Positions 8,266 through 15,516 of a DNA stretch of 15,516 nucleotides are shown here, piece after piece. How positions within the stretch are numbered: the stretch's first letter is position 1; every line of letters starts with the position of its first letter. Where the stretch lies: NCBI GenBank assembly GCA_013042795.1, contig JABDPK010000102.1:1-15516 (forward strand), read 5' to 3'. The translations under genes and the position numbers were made by a program. The notes below the pieces were generated by a model, which saw only the letters and a program-made list of their open reading frames with translations, ran no database searches and was not told the origin of the DNA. The stretch is from Saprospiraceae bacterium. GTDB lineage: Bacteria > Bacteroidota > Bacteroidia > Chitinophagales > Saprospiraceae.

Positions 8266-8966
8266 TCTCTGGATGGTAAATTCATGATTCGCCTGATCGC
8301 TTTTGTATAGGTGCGTCCAAAAGGGAAAGTGGTGCCTCTAGCAATCAAGGTCCTGTTGCTGAAATTCAATTTTTCTATATCCAGTTTTTGGACAGCATGA
8401 TTCCTGTGAATCCTTATCATAATATCAAAATTGGATAATGCCAGTAATTTGGATAAAGAATATTTGACCACATATTTTTCATTCCCTACAAAAATGTTTG
8501 TATAATTTCCTTCAGAATAGAGGTAGTCTATATCAGCAATATTTATTTTCTCAAATTCATTATTGTGACGCACGAAAATATATCTCCCTTTGACATAATT
8601 ATGGGAATAAAGGTGATGTACCCCATCCTCCAACTCATCCAGGATGCTTTTAAGACTCAGCATGGGAAAAGGATAAACGATATACCTGCTTACACTAAAT
8701 TTGCTTGAAAACTCATAATGATCTCGATTTTCCTGCGTATCTATAAATATAACAGGAAGAAAACGATCCATGTAAGGTTCCAATCGCGTATATTCTCCGG
8801 CATCATCAAAAGAACTGATAAGAACATCAGGTTCATTCAGATCAATAAAATCAGCAAGGGAATCTTCTTCTGTGATTTGATAGGAGATGCTATGACCACA
8901 TTGGACAATATAGTCTTGTATCTTGTCAGCCAGCAAAGGCGTATTTAAAGCAATAATTACTTTCAC
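8262..8966 (-). CDS. LytTR-family DNA-binding regulator with degenerate receiver domain (GTG start)
   Basis: This is a 234-residue protein. The C-terminal part (about 127-229) is a LytTR DNA-binding domain: IADIDYLYSEGNYTNIF (143-159), IRIHRNHAVQ (184-193) and TFPFGRTY (213-220) are typical. The N-terminal ~115 residues have the length and PDVLI/VIFID/YIVYPF landmarks of a response-regulator receiver. However, the acidic pair after strand 1 is replaced (ALNTP), the phospho-acceptor position in PDVLISS is S52, and the lysine before PF is Y98. It is therefore probably not controlled by ordinary Asp phosphorylation. No sensor kinase is in the window. The start is GTG at 8966; no ATG lies between it and the in-frame TAA at 8996-8994. 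It is convergent with the kinase gene, and its TAA interlocks with the kinase TAA at 8262-8265. It is divergent from the M36 protease, which is a candidate target but unproven. Confidence 0.85.
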   Translation of the reverse strand: MKVIIALNTPLLADKIQDYIVQCGHSISYQITEEDSLADFIDLNEPDVLISSFDDAGEYTRLEPYMDRFLPVIFIDTQENRDHYEFSSKFSVSRYIVYPFPMLSLKSILDELEDGVHHLYSHNYVKGRYIFVRHNNEFEKINIADIDYLYSEGNYTNIFVGNEKYVVKYSLSKLLALSNFDIMIRIHRNHAVQKLDIEKLNFSNRTLIARGTTFPFGRTYTKAIRRIMNLPSRD

Positions 8967-9289
8967 TTGGATAGGGTATGGTATAAAAACGTATTACTAA
9001 GAAAACTATTTTGCATCAATTCCTTTAGTATTCAATCTTTTAAGTGATATTTTGAATAAATGGGATGATTAAAATGTCAATAATGACTGTTTAAGACATT
9101 ACGTTCAAATCATTTATCACTAACAGCACCTTCAGACAAATTATATTTCAGGATGTACTATCTTCAATTCTGCAGTTTAAATTTTCCATTTTTATTGTGT
9201 AAGAAGTCCTGGTTTTTATTTTTGTCTTGTTTTTAAGTTCTGATTCCATACATGATTGTCGCCATATAATCCTAACTCAAAATTCGATA
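8967..9289. other. Divergent intergenic region, LytTR regulator / M36 protease
   Basis: This is 323 bases of AT-rich DNA with no convincing gene. It holds the protease promoter at 9195-9224. Two short inverted repeats lie in the half nearer the regulator: TATTCAA (9029-9035) with TTGAATA (9052-9058), and AATGTC (9073-9078) with GACATT (9095-9100), both with 16-base spacing. These could be operator half-sites, but repeats this short are expected by chance in AT-rich DNA. I find no clear promoter for the regulator. Confidence 0.5.
9195..9224 (+). promoter_or_regulatory. Bacteroidota-type promoter for the M36 protease
   Basis: TTG (9195-9197), a 19-base spacer, then TATTTTTG (9217-9224) is an exact match to the TTG-N19-TAnnTTTG consensus. 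Transcription should begin near 9231, giving a leader of roughly 60 bases before ATG 9290. It also argues against translation starting at the TTG at 9227. Confidence 0.7.
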
Positions 9290-12200
9290 ATGAGATTTAT
9301 ATTAGTAATTGTCTTATTTCTGAGCACCAATTCTATTTTTGGTCAGCAAGATGCTGAAAATACAGTCCGTGCTTACCTGGACACCAATTTCATTGAATTG
9401 GGATTAAATCGGGATGATATCAGTGAAGTCTTTATTACAGATGAATACACATCCGTCAAAAGCGGGGTCTACCACATATATTTCAAACAGGCATTCGGAG
9501 GTATCCAGCTCGAAAGTACCAATAGTGCTCTTCATCTGAAAGACAATGAAGTTATTTCCTTTAACCAGGGCTTTATTAATAATCATTCTGACAAAATAAA
9601 TGCATCAGAGGCTTCTTTGAGTCATGAAGATGCTTTTCTCTCTGCAATGATTCACCTGGGAAATAATGAAACCGGTACACTTCGACTATTAGAACAAAAT
9701 TCTGATCGCCCGGACAAATTTCGTCGATATGATCAAAATGAAGTCAGCCATGACGCATTTACTATTAAACTTGTATATCTCCCTTCAGGCAAGAACATCC
9801 TTTTGTCATATGAAATTGCAGTGCATGATCGGGCGACGAATAAATGGTGGCAAATATTTGTTGATGCCGTAACCGGAGAAGTTCTTGAAAAGGTATGCTG
9901 GACACTGGAGTGCCATTCAAATCATGATGAAGACTTAAATCATAAAAATCCTGAAATCTGGACCAAAAATATTTGGTCTGTTGTTAAATCAGGTTTAGCC
10001 AATAGTCCTGCCATGGCATCCAGCTATAATGTATTGTCATTTCCTTTTATGAGTCCACTTGATGGCACAAGAACCCTGGAATCTGACCCCTGGAATGCGG
10101 CCTCTAACGCCTCTCCTTATGGATGGCATGATACAGACGGATCTGCAGGCAATGAATTCACGATCACAAGAGGGAATAATGTTCATGCCCAGGAAGACCG
10201 GAATGGAGACAACGGGACGGGCTACAGTCCTGACGGTGGTACAGGCCTTGTTTTTGACTATACATTTGATGAACATGATGATCCGGTAGACTACCAGGAT
10301 GCTGCCATTACAAATTTATTTTACTGGAATAATATCATGCACGATGTATGGTACCAGTATGGTTTTGATGAATCCGCCGGTAATTTCCAAAGTAACAATT
10401 ATGGGAATGGTGGTTCTGGAAATGATTATGTTCTGGCAGATGCACAGGATGGTTCAGGTAACAATAACGCAAATTTTTCCACCCCGCCGGACGGATCCAA
10501 ACCCAGGATGCAGATGTTTGAGTGGAGCTCCGCCACCTATAATTTAGTTAATATCAATTCCCCGGTAAACCTTGAAAGGTATTATGGTTGTGGCGGTGCC
10601 GATTTTGGGCCTGCAGATAATACAATCACCGGTAACCTGGTTCTTGCAACACCTCTTGACGGTTGTAATACTTTGACAAACCCGGGAGCAATCAATGGTA
10701 ATATTGCCCTGATTGACAGGGGTAGTTGCAACTTTACTGTAAAGGTTAAAAATGCCCAGGATGCCGGCGCTGTTGCTGCTGTGATATGCCAAAATACGGT
10801 TGATCCCCCTTTTACAATGGGTGGAACAGATGCAAGTATAACGATACCCTCCATTATGATCAGTAAACTAAATTGTGATTCCATAAAGGCCTACCTGCCG
10901 GGTGTGAATATCACGCTGGACAGGAACTCCCCTGTTCTGAAAGACAGTGATTTTGAAAATGGTGTTATCATACATGAATACGGACATGGCATTTCGATCA
11001 GGTTGACTGGAGGTCCTGCAAGCAGTTCCTGTCTGAATAATGATGAACAAATGGGGGAAGGATGGAGCGATTGGTTCGGTTTGGTTATGACTATGCAGGA
11101 TAGCGATATAGGTCTTTCTACAAGGGGAATGGGATCATATCTTCTCGGGGAAGCTCTTAATGATGACGGAATACGACAGCACCCGTATACTACAGACCTG
11201 AATGTCAATCCGCACACTTATGGAGATATTTCAGCTGTTTCAATTCCGCACGGTGTAGGTTCAGTCTGGTCGGCCATGCTTTGGGAAATGACCTGGGCAC
11301 TCATCGACCAATATGGCTGGGATTCAAATTTATATTCCGGAACCGGAGGAAATAATATGGCGATGGAACTCGTCATTGAAGCGCTGAAACTGCAACCTTG
11401 CAGTCCAGGATTTATAGATGGAAGAGATGCTATTTTACAGGCAGATCAGAATTTGAACGGAGGTGCCAACGAATGCCTGATATGGGAAGCTTTTGCTAAA
11501 AGAGGATTAGGATTCAGCGCTTCCCAGGGAAGCAGCGCATCCGTAAATGATGGAATAGAAGCTTTCGACACACCACCTTCCTGCCTTGATACAATTGTGA
11601 TTACAAAAACAGCCGGTTCAATTATTGAATCCGGTACAGACCTCTCATATGTACTGACAGTCAGCAATTATTATGATACAGACCTTACCAATGTTATAAT
11701 CAAGGATACCTTGCCATTGAACACCAGCCTGGTTCCCGGTTCTTTATCCTGCGGTACCATCAACAATAACATTATTACGATCAATGTCGGTACGCTTAAT
11801 GTTGATTCAACAGTGACATGTGATTATGCAATTGAAACGGACAATATTGAAAATTCCATGATCAGCTTTTTTGATGGAGTGGAAAACGGCACAACCAACT
11901 GGACAATAAGTTCGGGACAAGGAACGGACATTTTCACAACAAGTACTGCAAATCCTTTTAATGGTACGAGTACAAGTTGGTTTGTACCAAACGTTGGACC
12001 CAATAATTCGCAATACCTGGCTTCCGGCCTCATTCAACTGGGAGCTGAGCCGGTTTTAACATTCTGGCACGACTACGACACTGAAGCAAACTGGGATGGA
12101 GGCATGGTAGAGATTTCGACCGATGGTTCAAGCTGGACCGATTTGGGACCTTCATTTTTTGTAAATGGATACAATGGTGTCCTTGGAAATTCCAGTAACA

Positions 12201-12946
12201 ATGATATTGATAATCGTCCTGCATTTACAGGTGATAGCAACGGGTATATAGAATCATTTGCAGATCTGGGTAATTATGCAAATTCAACTGTCTATATCAG
12301 GTTCTTTTTTGGTTCTGACAATAATACCTTCGAAACAGGCTGGTATATTGATAATATTTCCGTTTTAGATGCCAACTACCTGAGCAACACCGCATATGTC
12401 ACTTCTGCACAGGGTGATTTGGCGTTTTCATCAGCTACGACACTTGTCAGAATTGATTGTAATACGCCAATGACTGTCTACCAGGATTTTGACATGGATT
12501 CTTTCGGAGATGCTTCTGTCTACCAGACAACGTGCAGTATTCCCCCTGGATATGTGGGTAATTTTCTGGACTGCGATGATAATGATAGTTCAATTAATCC
12601 GGCAGCTGCTGAGTTATGTGATGGTATTGACAATAATTGTAACGCGCATATTGATGAGGGATGTTCAGTTATCGAATGCGAAGGAGATTCATTGACAATC
12701 AATACCATATCAATGGATGAATACAACGCCAAAGATTATATAAACAGTGATGCTACCATTATTACCGGCCAGGATATCTTGTTTACTGCAGGAGATGAAA
12801 TGGAATTACTTTCAGGTTTTGAAGTGGAGACAGGTAGTGTTTTTGAAGCATTGATTGAAGATTGTACAACTGTACTTAAAATACAAATAGATCAAAACCC
12901 GAATGCAGTTATGAAAGAAGGGCCGCGTAAAGATAAAATGCGCTAA
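9290..12946 (+). CDS. Secreted M36 (fungalysin-like) metalloprotease with PA, DUF11, jelly-roll-like, MopE-like and 3-coathanger-like modules
   Basis: Starting at ATG 9290 gives 1218 residues and a signal peptide (MRFILVIVLFLSTNSIFGQQ). Numbering is from this start. Residues 20-200 resemble the FTP/PepSY propeptide that keeps such proteases inactive. The catalytic domain has HEYGH (562-566) and the downstream glutamate in GEGWSDW (E590), the zinc site of M36. A PA domain (about 429-539) is inserted before HEYGH, as in many bacterial relatives. After the catalytic domain come a DUF11-like beta module (764-849), a jelly-roll/MAM-like module (857-1029), a MopE-like metal-binding module (1063-1127) with DFDMDSFGD and paired cysteines, and a 3-coathanger-like segment (1129-1192). 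The last ~25 residues are charged and do not look like a type IX secretion C-terminal domain. The likely role is extracellular protein degradation. The frame is open upstream to TTG 9227, rejected because it hides the signal peptide. Confidence 0.9.
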   Translation: MRFILVIVLFLSTNSIFGQQDAENTVRAYLDTNFIELGLNRDDISEVFITDEYTSVKSGVYHIYFKQAFGGIQLESTNSALHLKDNEVISFNQGFINNHSDKINASEASLSHEDAFLSAMIHLGNNETGTLRLLEQNSDRPDKFRRYDQNEVSHDAFTIKLVYLPSGKNILLSYEIAVHDRATNKWWQIFVDAVTGEVLEKVCWTLECHSNHDEDLNHKNPEIWTKNIWSVVKSGLANSPAMASSYNVLSFPFMSPLDGTRTLESDPWNAASNASPYGWHDTDGSAGNEFTITRGNNVHAQEDRNGDNGTGYSPDGGTGLVFDYTFDEHDDPVDYQDAAITNLFYWNNIMHDVWYQYGFDESAGNFQSNNYGNGGSGNDYVLADAQDGSGNNNANFSTPPDGSKPRMQMFEWSSATYNLVNINSPVNLERYYGCGGADFGPADNTITGNLVLATPLDGCNTLTNPGAINGNIALIDRGSCNFTVKVKNAQDAGAVAAVICQNTVDPPFTMGGTDASITIPSIMISKLNCDSIKAYLPGVNITLDRNSPVLKDSDFENGVIIHEYGHGISIRLTGGPASSSCLNNDEQMGEGWSDWFGLVMTMQDSDIGLSTRGMGSYLLGEALNDDGIRQHPYTTDLNVNPHTYGDISAVSIPHGVGSVWSAMLWEMTWALIDQYGWDSNLYSGTGGNNMAMELVIEALKLQPCSPGFIDGRDAILQADQNLNGGANECLIWEAFAKRGLGFSASQGSSASVNDGIEAFDTPPSCLDTIVITKTAGSIIESGTDLSYVLTVSNYYDTDLTNVIIKDTLPLNTSLVPGSLSCGTINNNIITINVGTLNVDSTVTCDYAIETDNIENSMISFFDGVENGTTNWTISSGQGTDIFTTSTANPFNGTSTSWFVPNVGPNNSQYLASGLIQLGAEPVLTFWHDYDTEANWDGGMVEISTDGSSWTDLGPSFFVNGYNGVLGNSSNNDIDNRPAFTGDSNGYIESFADLGNYANSTVYIRFFFGSDNNTFETGWYIDNISVLDANYLSNTAYVTSAQGDLAFSSATTLVRIDCNTPMTVYQDFDMDSFGDASVYQTTCSIPPGYVGNFLDCDDNDSSINPAAAELCDGIDNNCNAHIDEGCSVIECEGDSLTINTISMDEYNAKDYINSDATIITGQDILFTAGDEMELLSGFEVETGSVFEALIEDCTTVLKIQIDQNPNAVMKEGPRKDKMR

Positions 12947-13033
12947 TATTCTCTAATATCTGACACGCACTACCCTATCTATCAGTAAATCAGAAAATAA
13001 AGCATCAGGAAATTTGAATCAACTGTGCTTAAC

Positions 13034-14545
13034 TTATACTTCAGGTTTCATCTGTGGAAAGAAAATGACATCCTGTATAGAATCCTGGTTTGTCATGATC
13101 ATGGCTAACCTGTCAATACCAATCCCGATTCCAGCTGTAGGAGGCATTCCATATTCGAGGGATCGCAGGAAGTCTTCATCCAGCTGCATGGCTTCTTCAT
13201 CTCCCCTTTTACCCAATTCCAACTGTTCTTCAAATCTTTCGCGTTGATCTATCGGATCATTCAATTCGGAAAAAGCATTACAGATCTCCTTTGCATTGCA
13301 AATCGCTTCAAACCGTTCAACCAGGCCTTCTTTTGATCTGTGTTTTTTGGCCAGGGGTGACATTTCTACAGGATAATCGGTAATAAAGGTAGGCTGGATC
13401 AACTGGTGTTCGCATTTCTCACCGAAAATCTCATCGATGATCTTTCCTTTACCCATGGTATTATCTACATGTATATCCATTCCATCAGCTGTTTTCCTCA
13501 AAGTATCTTCATCCATATCTGAGATATCTACACCAGTAAAATGTTCAATGGCTTCATACATGGTGTATCGTTTCCATGGTCTTTTAAAACTGATTATATT
13601 TTCACCGACCTGGACTTCGGTAGTTCCATGGACTTGCATCGCCACATATTCAAGCATTTCTTCAGTAAAGTCCATCATCCAATTATAGTCCTTGTATGCC
13701 ACATACAATTCCATAAGGGTAAACTCGGGATTATGGAATCTGCTCATTCCTTCATTTCTGAAATCCTTTGCAAACTCGAATACTCCGTCATATCCACCTA
13801 CAATCAGTCTTTTGAGATAGAGTTCATTGGCAATCCTGAGATAGAAGGTTGTATCCAGTGTATTATGATGCGTTGTAAAAGGACGTGCTGCTGCACCGCC
13901 ATACATTGGTTGCAGGATAGGTGTTTCTACTTCGAGGTATCCACGATCTACCATGAATTGCCTCATGGCATTAATCATTTTTGACCTTTGAATAAAGGTT
14001 TCCCTGACCTCAGGATTTACATTAAGATCAACATATCTTTGCCTGTACTTGAATTCAGGATCGGTGACAACATCATGAGCTATACCTTCAGCATCTGTTT
14101 TAACCACAGGGAGAGGCTTCAGGGATTTACTGAGCATTACCAGTTTGGTCACATGGACACTTAACTGACCTGTTTTAGTGAAAAATGCATATCCTTCAAT
14201 TCCGATAAAATCTCCCAGGTCAACCAGTTTTTTGAAAACCTGGTTGTACATATCTTTATTTTCACCCGGACATATATCATCCCGGCTTACATAAATCTGT
14301 ATACGGCCAGTACTGTCCTGAATCTCTGCAAAGGAAGCCTTCCCCATAATCCTTCTGCTCATTAGGCGACCTGCTATCCTGACATTCTGGAATTCTTCAC
14401 TTCCTTCATTGTGTCCTTCCAGTATTTCTTTGATTGTATTGCTGATATCATAAGTCTCACTGGGGTAGGGATTGATTCCCATATCAATCATTTTCTGAAG
14501 ATTTTCCCTGCGTACTAATTCCTGTTCATTGAGCTGATGTGTCAT
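13034..14545 (-). CDS. lysS: Lysyl-tRNA synthetase, class II
   Basis: The product is 503 residues from ATG 14545, close to the 505 of E. coli LysS. It charges tRNA-Lys in the cytosol. Numbering from that ATG, an N-terminal OB-fold anticodon-binding domain (about 55-140) contains VRIAGRLMSRRIMGKASF. The class II core follows, with motif 1 in GYLEVETPILQP (202-213), motif 2 as FRNEGMSRFHNPEFT (262-276) and motif 3 as GIGIGIDRL (472-480). No C-terminal extension is present, although I recall that some Bacteroidota LysS proteins have one. The frame is open a further eight codons to a TTG at 14569, but that TTG lies inside the -7 promoter element, so ATG 14545 is the start. Convergent with the M36 gene across an 87-base gap without a clear hairpin. 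Confidence 0.97.
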   Translation of the reverse strand: MTHQLNEQELVRRENLQKMIDMGINPYPSETYDISNTIKEILEGHNEGSEEFQNVRIAGRLMSRRIMGKASFAEIQDSTGRIQIYVSRDDICPGENKDMYNQVFKKLVDLGDFIGIEGYAFFTKTGQLSVHVTKLVMLSKSLKPLPVVKTDAEGIAHDVVTDPEFKYRQRYVDLNVNPEVRETFIQRSKMINAMRQFMVDRGYLEVETPILQPMYGGAAARPFTTHHNTLDTTFYLRIANELYLKRLIVGGYDGVFEFAKDFRNEGMSRFHNPEFTLMELYVAYKDYNWMMDFTEEMLEYVAMQVHGTTEVQVGENIISFKRPWKRYTMYEAIEHFTGVDISDMDEDTLRKTADGMDIHVDNTMGKGKIIDEIFGEKCEHQLIQPTFITDYPVEMSPLAKKHRSKEGLVERFEAICNAKEICNAFSELNDPIDQRERFEEQLELGKRGDEEAMQLDEDFLRSLEYGMPPTAGIGIGIDRLAMIMTNQDSIQDVIFFPQMKPEV

Positions 14546-14566
14546 CCAAATTTTATTTGCTGGGCG

Positions 14567-14599
14567 CAAAATTACTATATAATTTACTTAATTGAGCAA
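14567..14599 (-). promoter_or_regulatory. Probable lysS promoter
   Basis: On the minus strand TAATTTTG (14574-14567) matches TAnnTTTG exactly. The nearest TTG (14599-14597) is 22 bases upstream, slightly longer than the usual 19-20, so the -33 part is less certain. Transcription would start close to 14560, giving a short leader of about 15 bases before ATG 14545. Confidence 0.5.
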
Positions 14600-14657
14600 G
14601 CAGAGGAAATGGATTGAAATTGATACAATTAAAGTAAATACCAAGTAATGTATTTAC
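14582..14657. repeat. Compound inverted repeats upstream of lysS
   Basis: ATTTACTTAATTG (14582-14594) is mirrored by CAATTAAAGTAAAT (14626-14639), complementary except for one extra A. The right arm overlaps a second, perfect 8-base pair, GTAAATAC (14634-14641) with GTATTTAC (14650-14657), around an 8-base loop. The shared AGTAAAT core can therefore pair with either flank. The array lies just upstream of the lysS -7 element and could be an operator or a cruciform-prone segment. Confidence 0.45.
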
Positions 14658-14811
14658 GCCTGTTAATTATCGACATTGTCCTATAGTCAATTGGAAAATG
14701 AAGTCTATATTTATTGAATTATACAGAATTAATAAGTTGTATTACCCTCCCTGCTTACAAATGGACCGGGTATTACGTTTTTAATTAGATTCTTTGTCTT
14801 TATAAACCAGC
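14600..14811. other. Intergenic region between lysS and the secreted-protein gene
   Basis: AT-rich DNA between divergent genes. It contains most of the inverted repeats described at 14582-14657. Nearer the plus-strand gene, ATTCTTTG at 14789-14796 only loosely resembles a -7 element, with no well-placed TTG. I see no gene. Confidence 0.4.
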
Positions 14812-15516
14812 ATGAGAGTACTTCTTTTTTTTATATTTCTGATCTGTGTATTTAATGTAAATGCACAAAGTCCGATCAATGTTGATCTTGCTGGTCAATC
14901 ATATACAAATATTGATGGTGCGATTGTAGATGACTATTCAGATATCGATATAAGTAACTGCAGTTCTATAAGTTTTTCAGTGGATTACAATTTCAGCCTG
15001 GCATGGGAAGGCTCAGGGAATATGGAGATTTCAACTGAATGCGGGGCTTGCGCAGGCGATCCAACCGATGGTCAGTCAGGTGATTGTGGCACTTGCTGGG
15101 ATTTTATGTGGATGCAGTTTTTTATCGGTGGCAACCAGGAAGATGAAGAATTGATTGGTGAAGCAGGTACGACGGATGCCGAACAATCCGGGACATATAC
15201 CAGCCCTATCTTTTGTACCGATGGGGAAGAATTTGCCGATATTATAATAACTAATCAAAACTGGGCAGCTACAGAGACAAATACATTTTCGAGTGTCATT
15301 ATTATGTGCTGGGAAGGCACACCTGATATTATCACCAACGATCCGATATGTGGATCTGATAATCTTGACCTCGATGGAAATGTAGGTGACCCTTCTGTTG
15401 TTACAGATTTCCTTTGGACCAATGATGGGACCGGACAGATAGATGATGACGAAAGCGAAGTTACTTTTGCCACTACCCCTGAAGATGGAGAAAACTATAC
15501 GCTGACAACAACAGAT
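14812..15516 (+). CDS. Secreted surface protein, N-terminal part (cut by right window edge)
   Basis: The frame runs from ATG 14812 through 235 codons to the window edge without a stop. A signal peptide is clear (MRVLLFFIFLICVFNVNAQ, residues 1-19). The next ~150 residues are acidic, beta-type in composition, and contain cysteines at 50, 77, 80, 92, 95, 135 and 166, including two CxxC pairs (77/80 and 92/95). I do not recognise this domain. From about 171 the pattern DPICGSDNLDLDG...FLWTNDGTG...ENYTLTTTD is that of the Ig/PKD-like repeats found in large Bacteroidota adhesins and gliding-motility-associated proteins. The full protein is therefore probably long, extracellular and repeat-rich, but the C-terminus that would show type IX sorting is outside the window. 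Function is unknown. Confidence 0.75.
   Translation, partial: MRVLLFFIFLICVFNVNAQSPINVDLAGQSYTNIDGAIVDDYSDIDISNCSSISFSVDYNFSLAWEGSGNMEISTECGACAGDPTDGQSGDCGTCWDFMWMQFFIGGNQEDEELIGEAGTTDAEQSGTYTSPIFCTDGEEFADIIITNQNWAATETNTFSSVIIMCWEGTPDIITNDPICGSDNLDLDGNVGDPSVVTDFLWTNDGTGQIDDDESEVTFATTPEDGENYTLTTTD

Noticed and set aside
9081..9110. LytTR-type direct-repeat binding site (CTGTT and ACGTT pair)
   Set aside because: The repeats match the usual LytTR consensus poorly and the spacing is about 14 bases centre to centre, not the usual two helical turns.
9227..9289. N-terminal extension of the M36 protease from a TTG start
   Set aside because: The TTG sits at or before the predicted transcription start, and the extension precedes a clean signal peptide beginning at ATG 9290.
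12947..13033. Bidirectional terminator between the M36 gene and lysS
   Set aside because: No stem longer than a few bases is visible in the 87-base gap.
14546..14569. Eight-codon N-terminal extension of LysS from a TTG
   Set aside because: That TTG is the end of the TAATTTTG promoter element; ATG 14545 gives the normal length.
1..15516. CRISPR array, tRNA/rRNA genes, insertion sequences or phage genes
   Set aside because: I saw no spaced direct repeats, no tRNA cloverleaf signatures, no transposase or integrase motifs and no terminal repeats.

Overview
This window looks like a piece of a Bacteroidota chromosome, most plausibly from the Saprospiria or a related lineage. Three things point there: a predicted alternative complex III (ActA/ActB) locus, promoters of the Bacteroidota type (TTG, about 19-20 bases, TAnnTTTG) without Shine-Dalgarno sequences, and large secreted multidomain proteins carrying DUF11, MopE-type and 3-coathanger-type modules. 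The lineage is inferred from gene content only; there is no rRNA gene in the window.

Layout, left to right. (1) Minus strand, 1-4373: actB (C-terminal end cut by the window edge) preceded by actA, the first two genes of a probable alternative complex III operon, which carries electrons from menaquinol to cytochrome c or a terminal oxidase. (2) Minus strand, 4499-5293: thyA, separated from actA by an AT-rich perfect hairpin and then a good actA promoter. (3) Plus strand, 5530-8265: a tight three-gene operon of an AGCS-type sodium:alanine/glycine symporter, folK, and a deoxynucleoside kinase. (4) Minus strand, 8262-8966: a LytTR transcription regulator with a degenerate receiver domain, its stop codon interlocked with that of the kinase. 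(5) Plus strand, 9290-12946: a large secreted M36 (fungalysin-like) metalloprotease with a PA insert and four C-terminal accessory modules, behind a near-perfect promoter. (6) Minus strand, 13034-14545: lysS. (7) Plus strand from 14812 to the right edge: the start of a secreted, cysteine-containing protein with an Ig/PKD-like module.

Functional themes are respiration (actA/actB), thymidylate, folate and deoxynucleotide metabolism (thyA, folK and the kinase, arranged around the 5294-5529 divergent region), translation (lysS), and extracellular degradation or adhesion (M36 protease, partial surface protein). Three genes begin with non-ATG codons that the sequence forces: thyA and folK (TTG, each with an in-frame TGA close upstream) and the LytTR gene (GTG).

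I see no mobile element, CRISPR array, tRNA or rRNA. The window is mostly ordinary core genome, and I do not see a convincing undescribed multi-gene system. The most interesting items are the atypical LytTR regulator, the M36 domain architecture without a recognisable type IX secretion tail, the compound inverted repeats upstream of lysS, and the forced TTG starts in two folate-linked genes.
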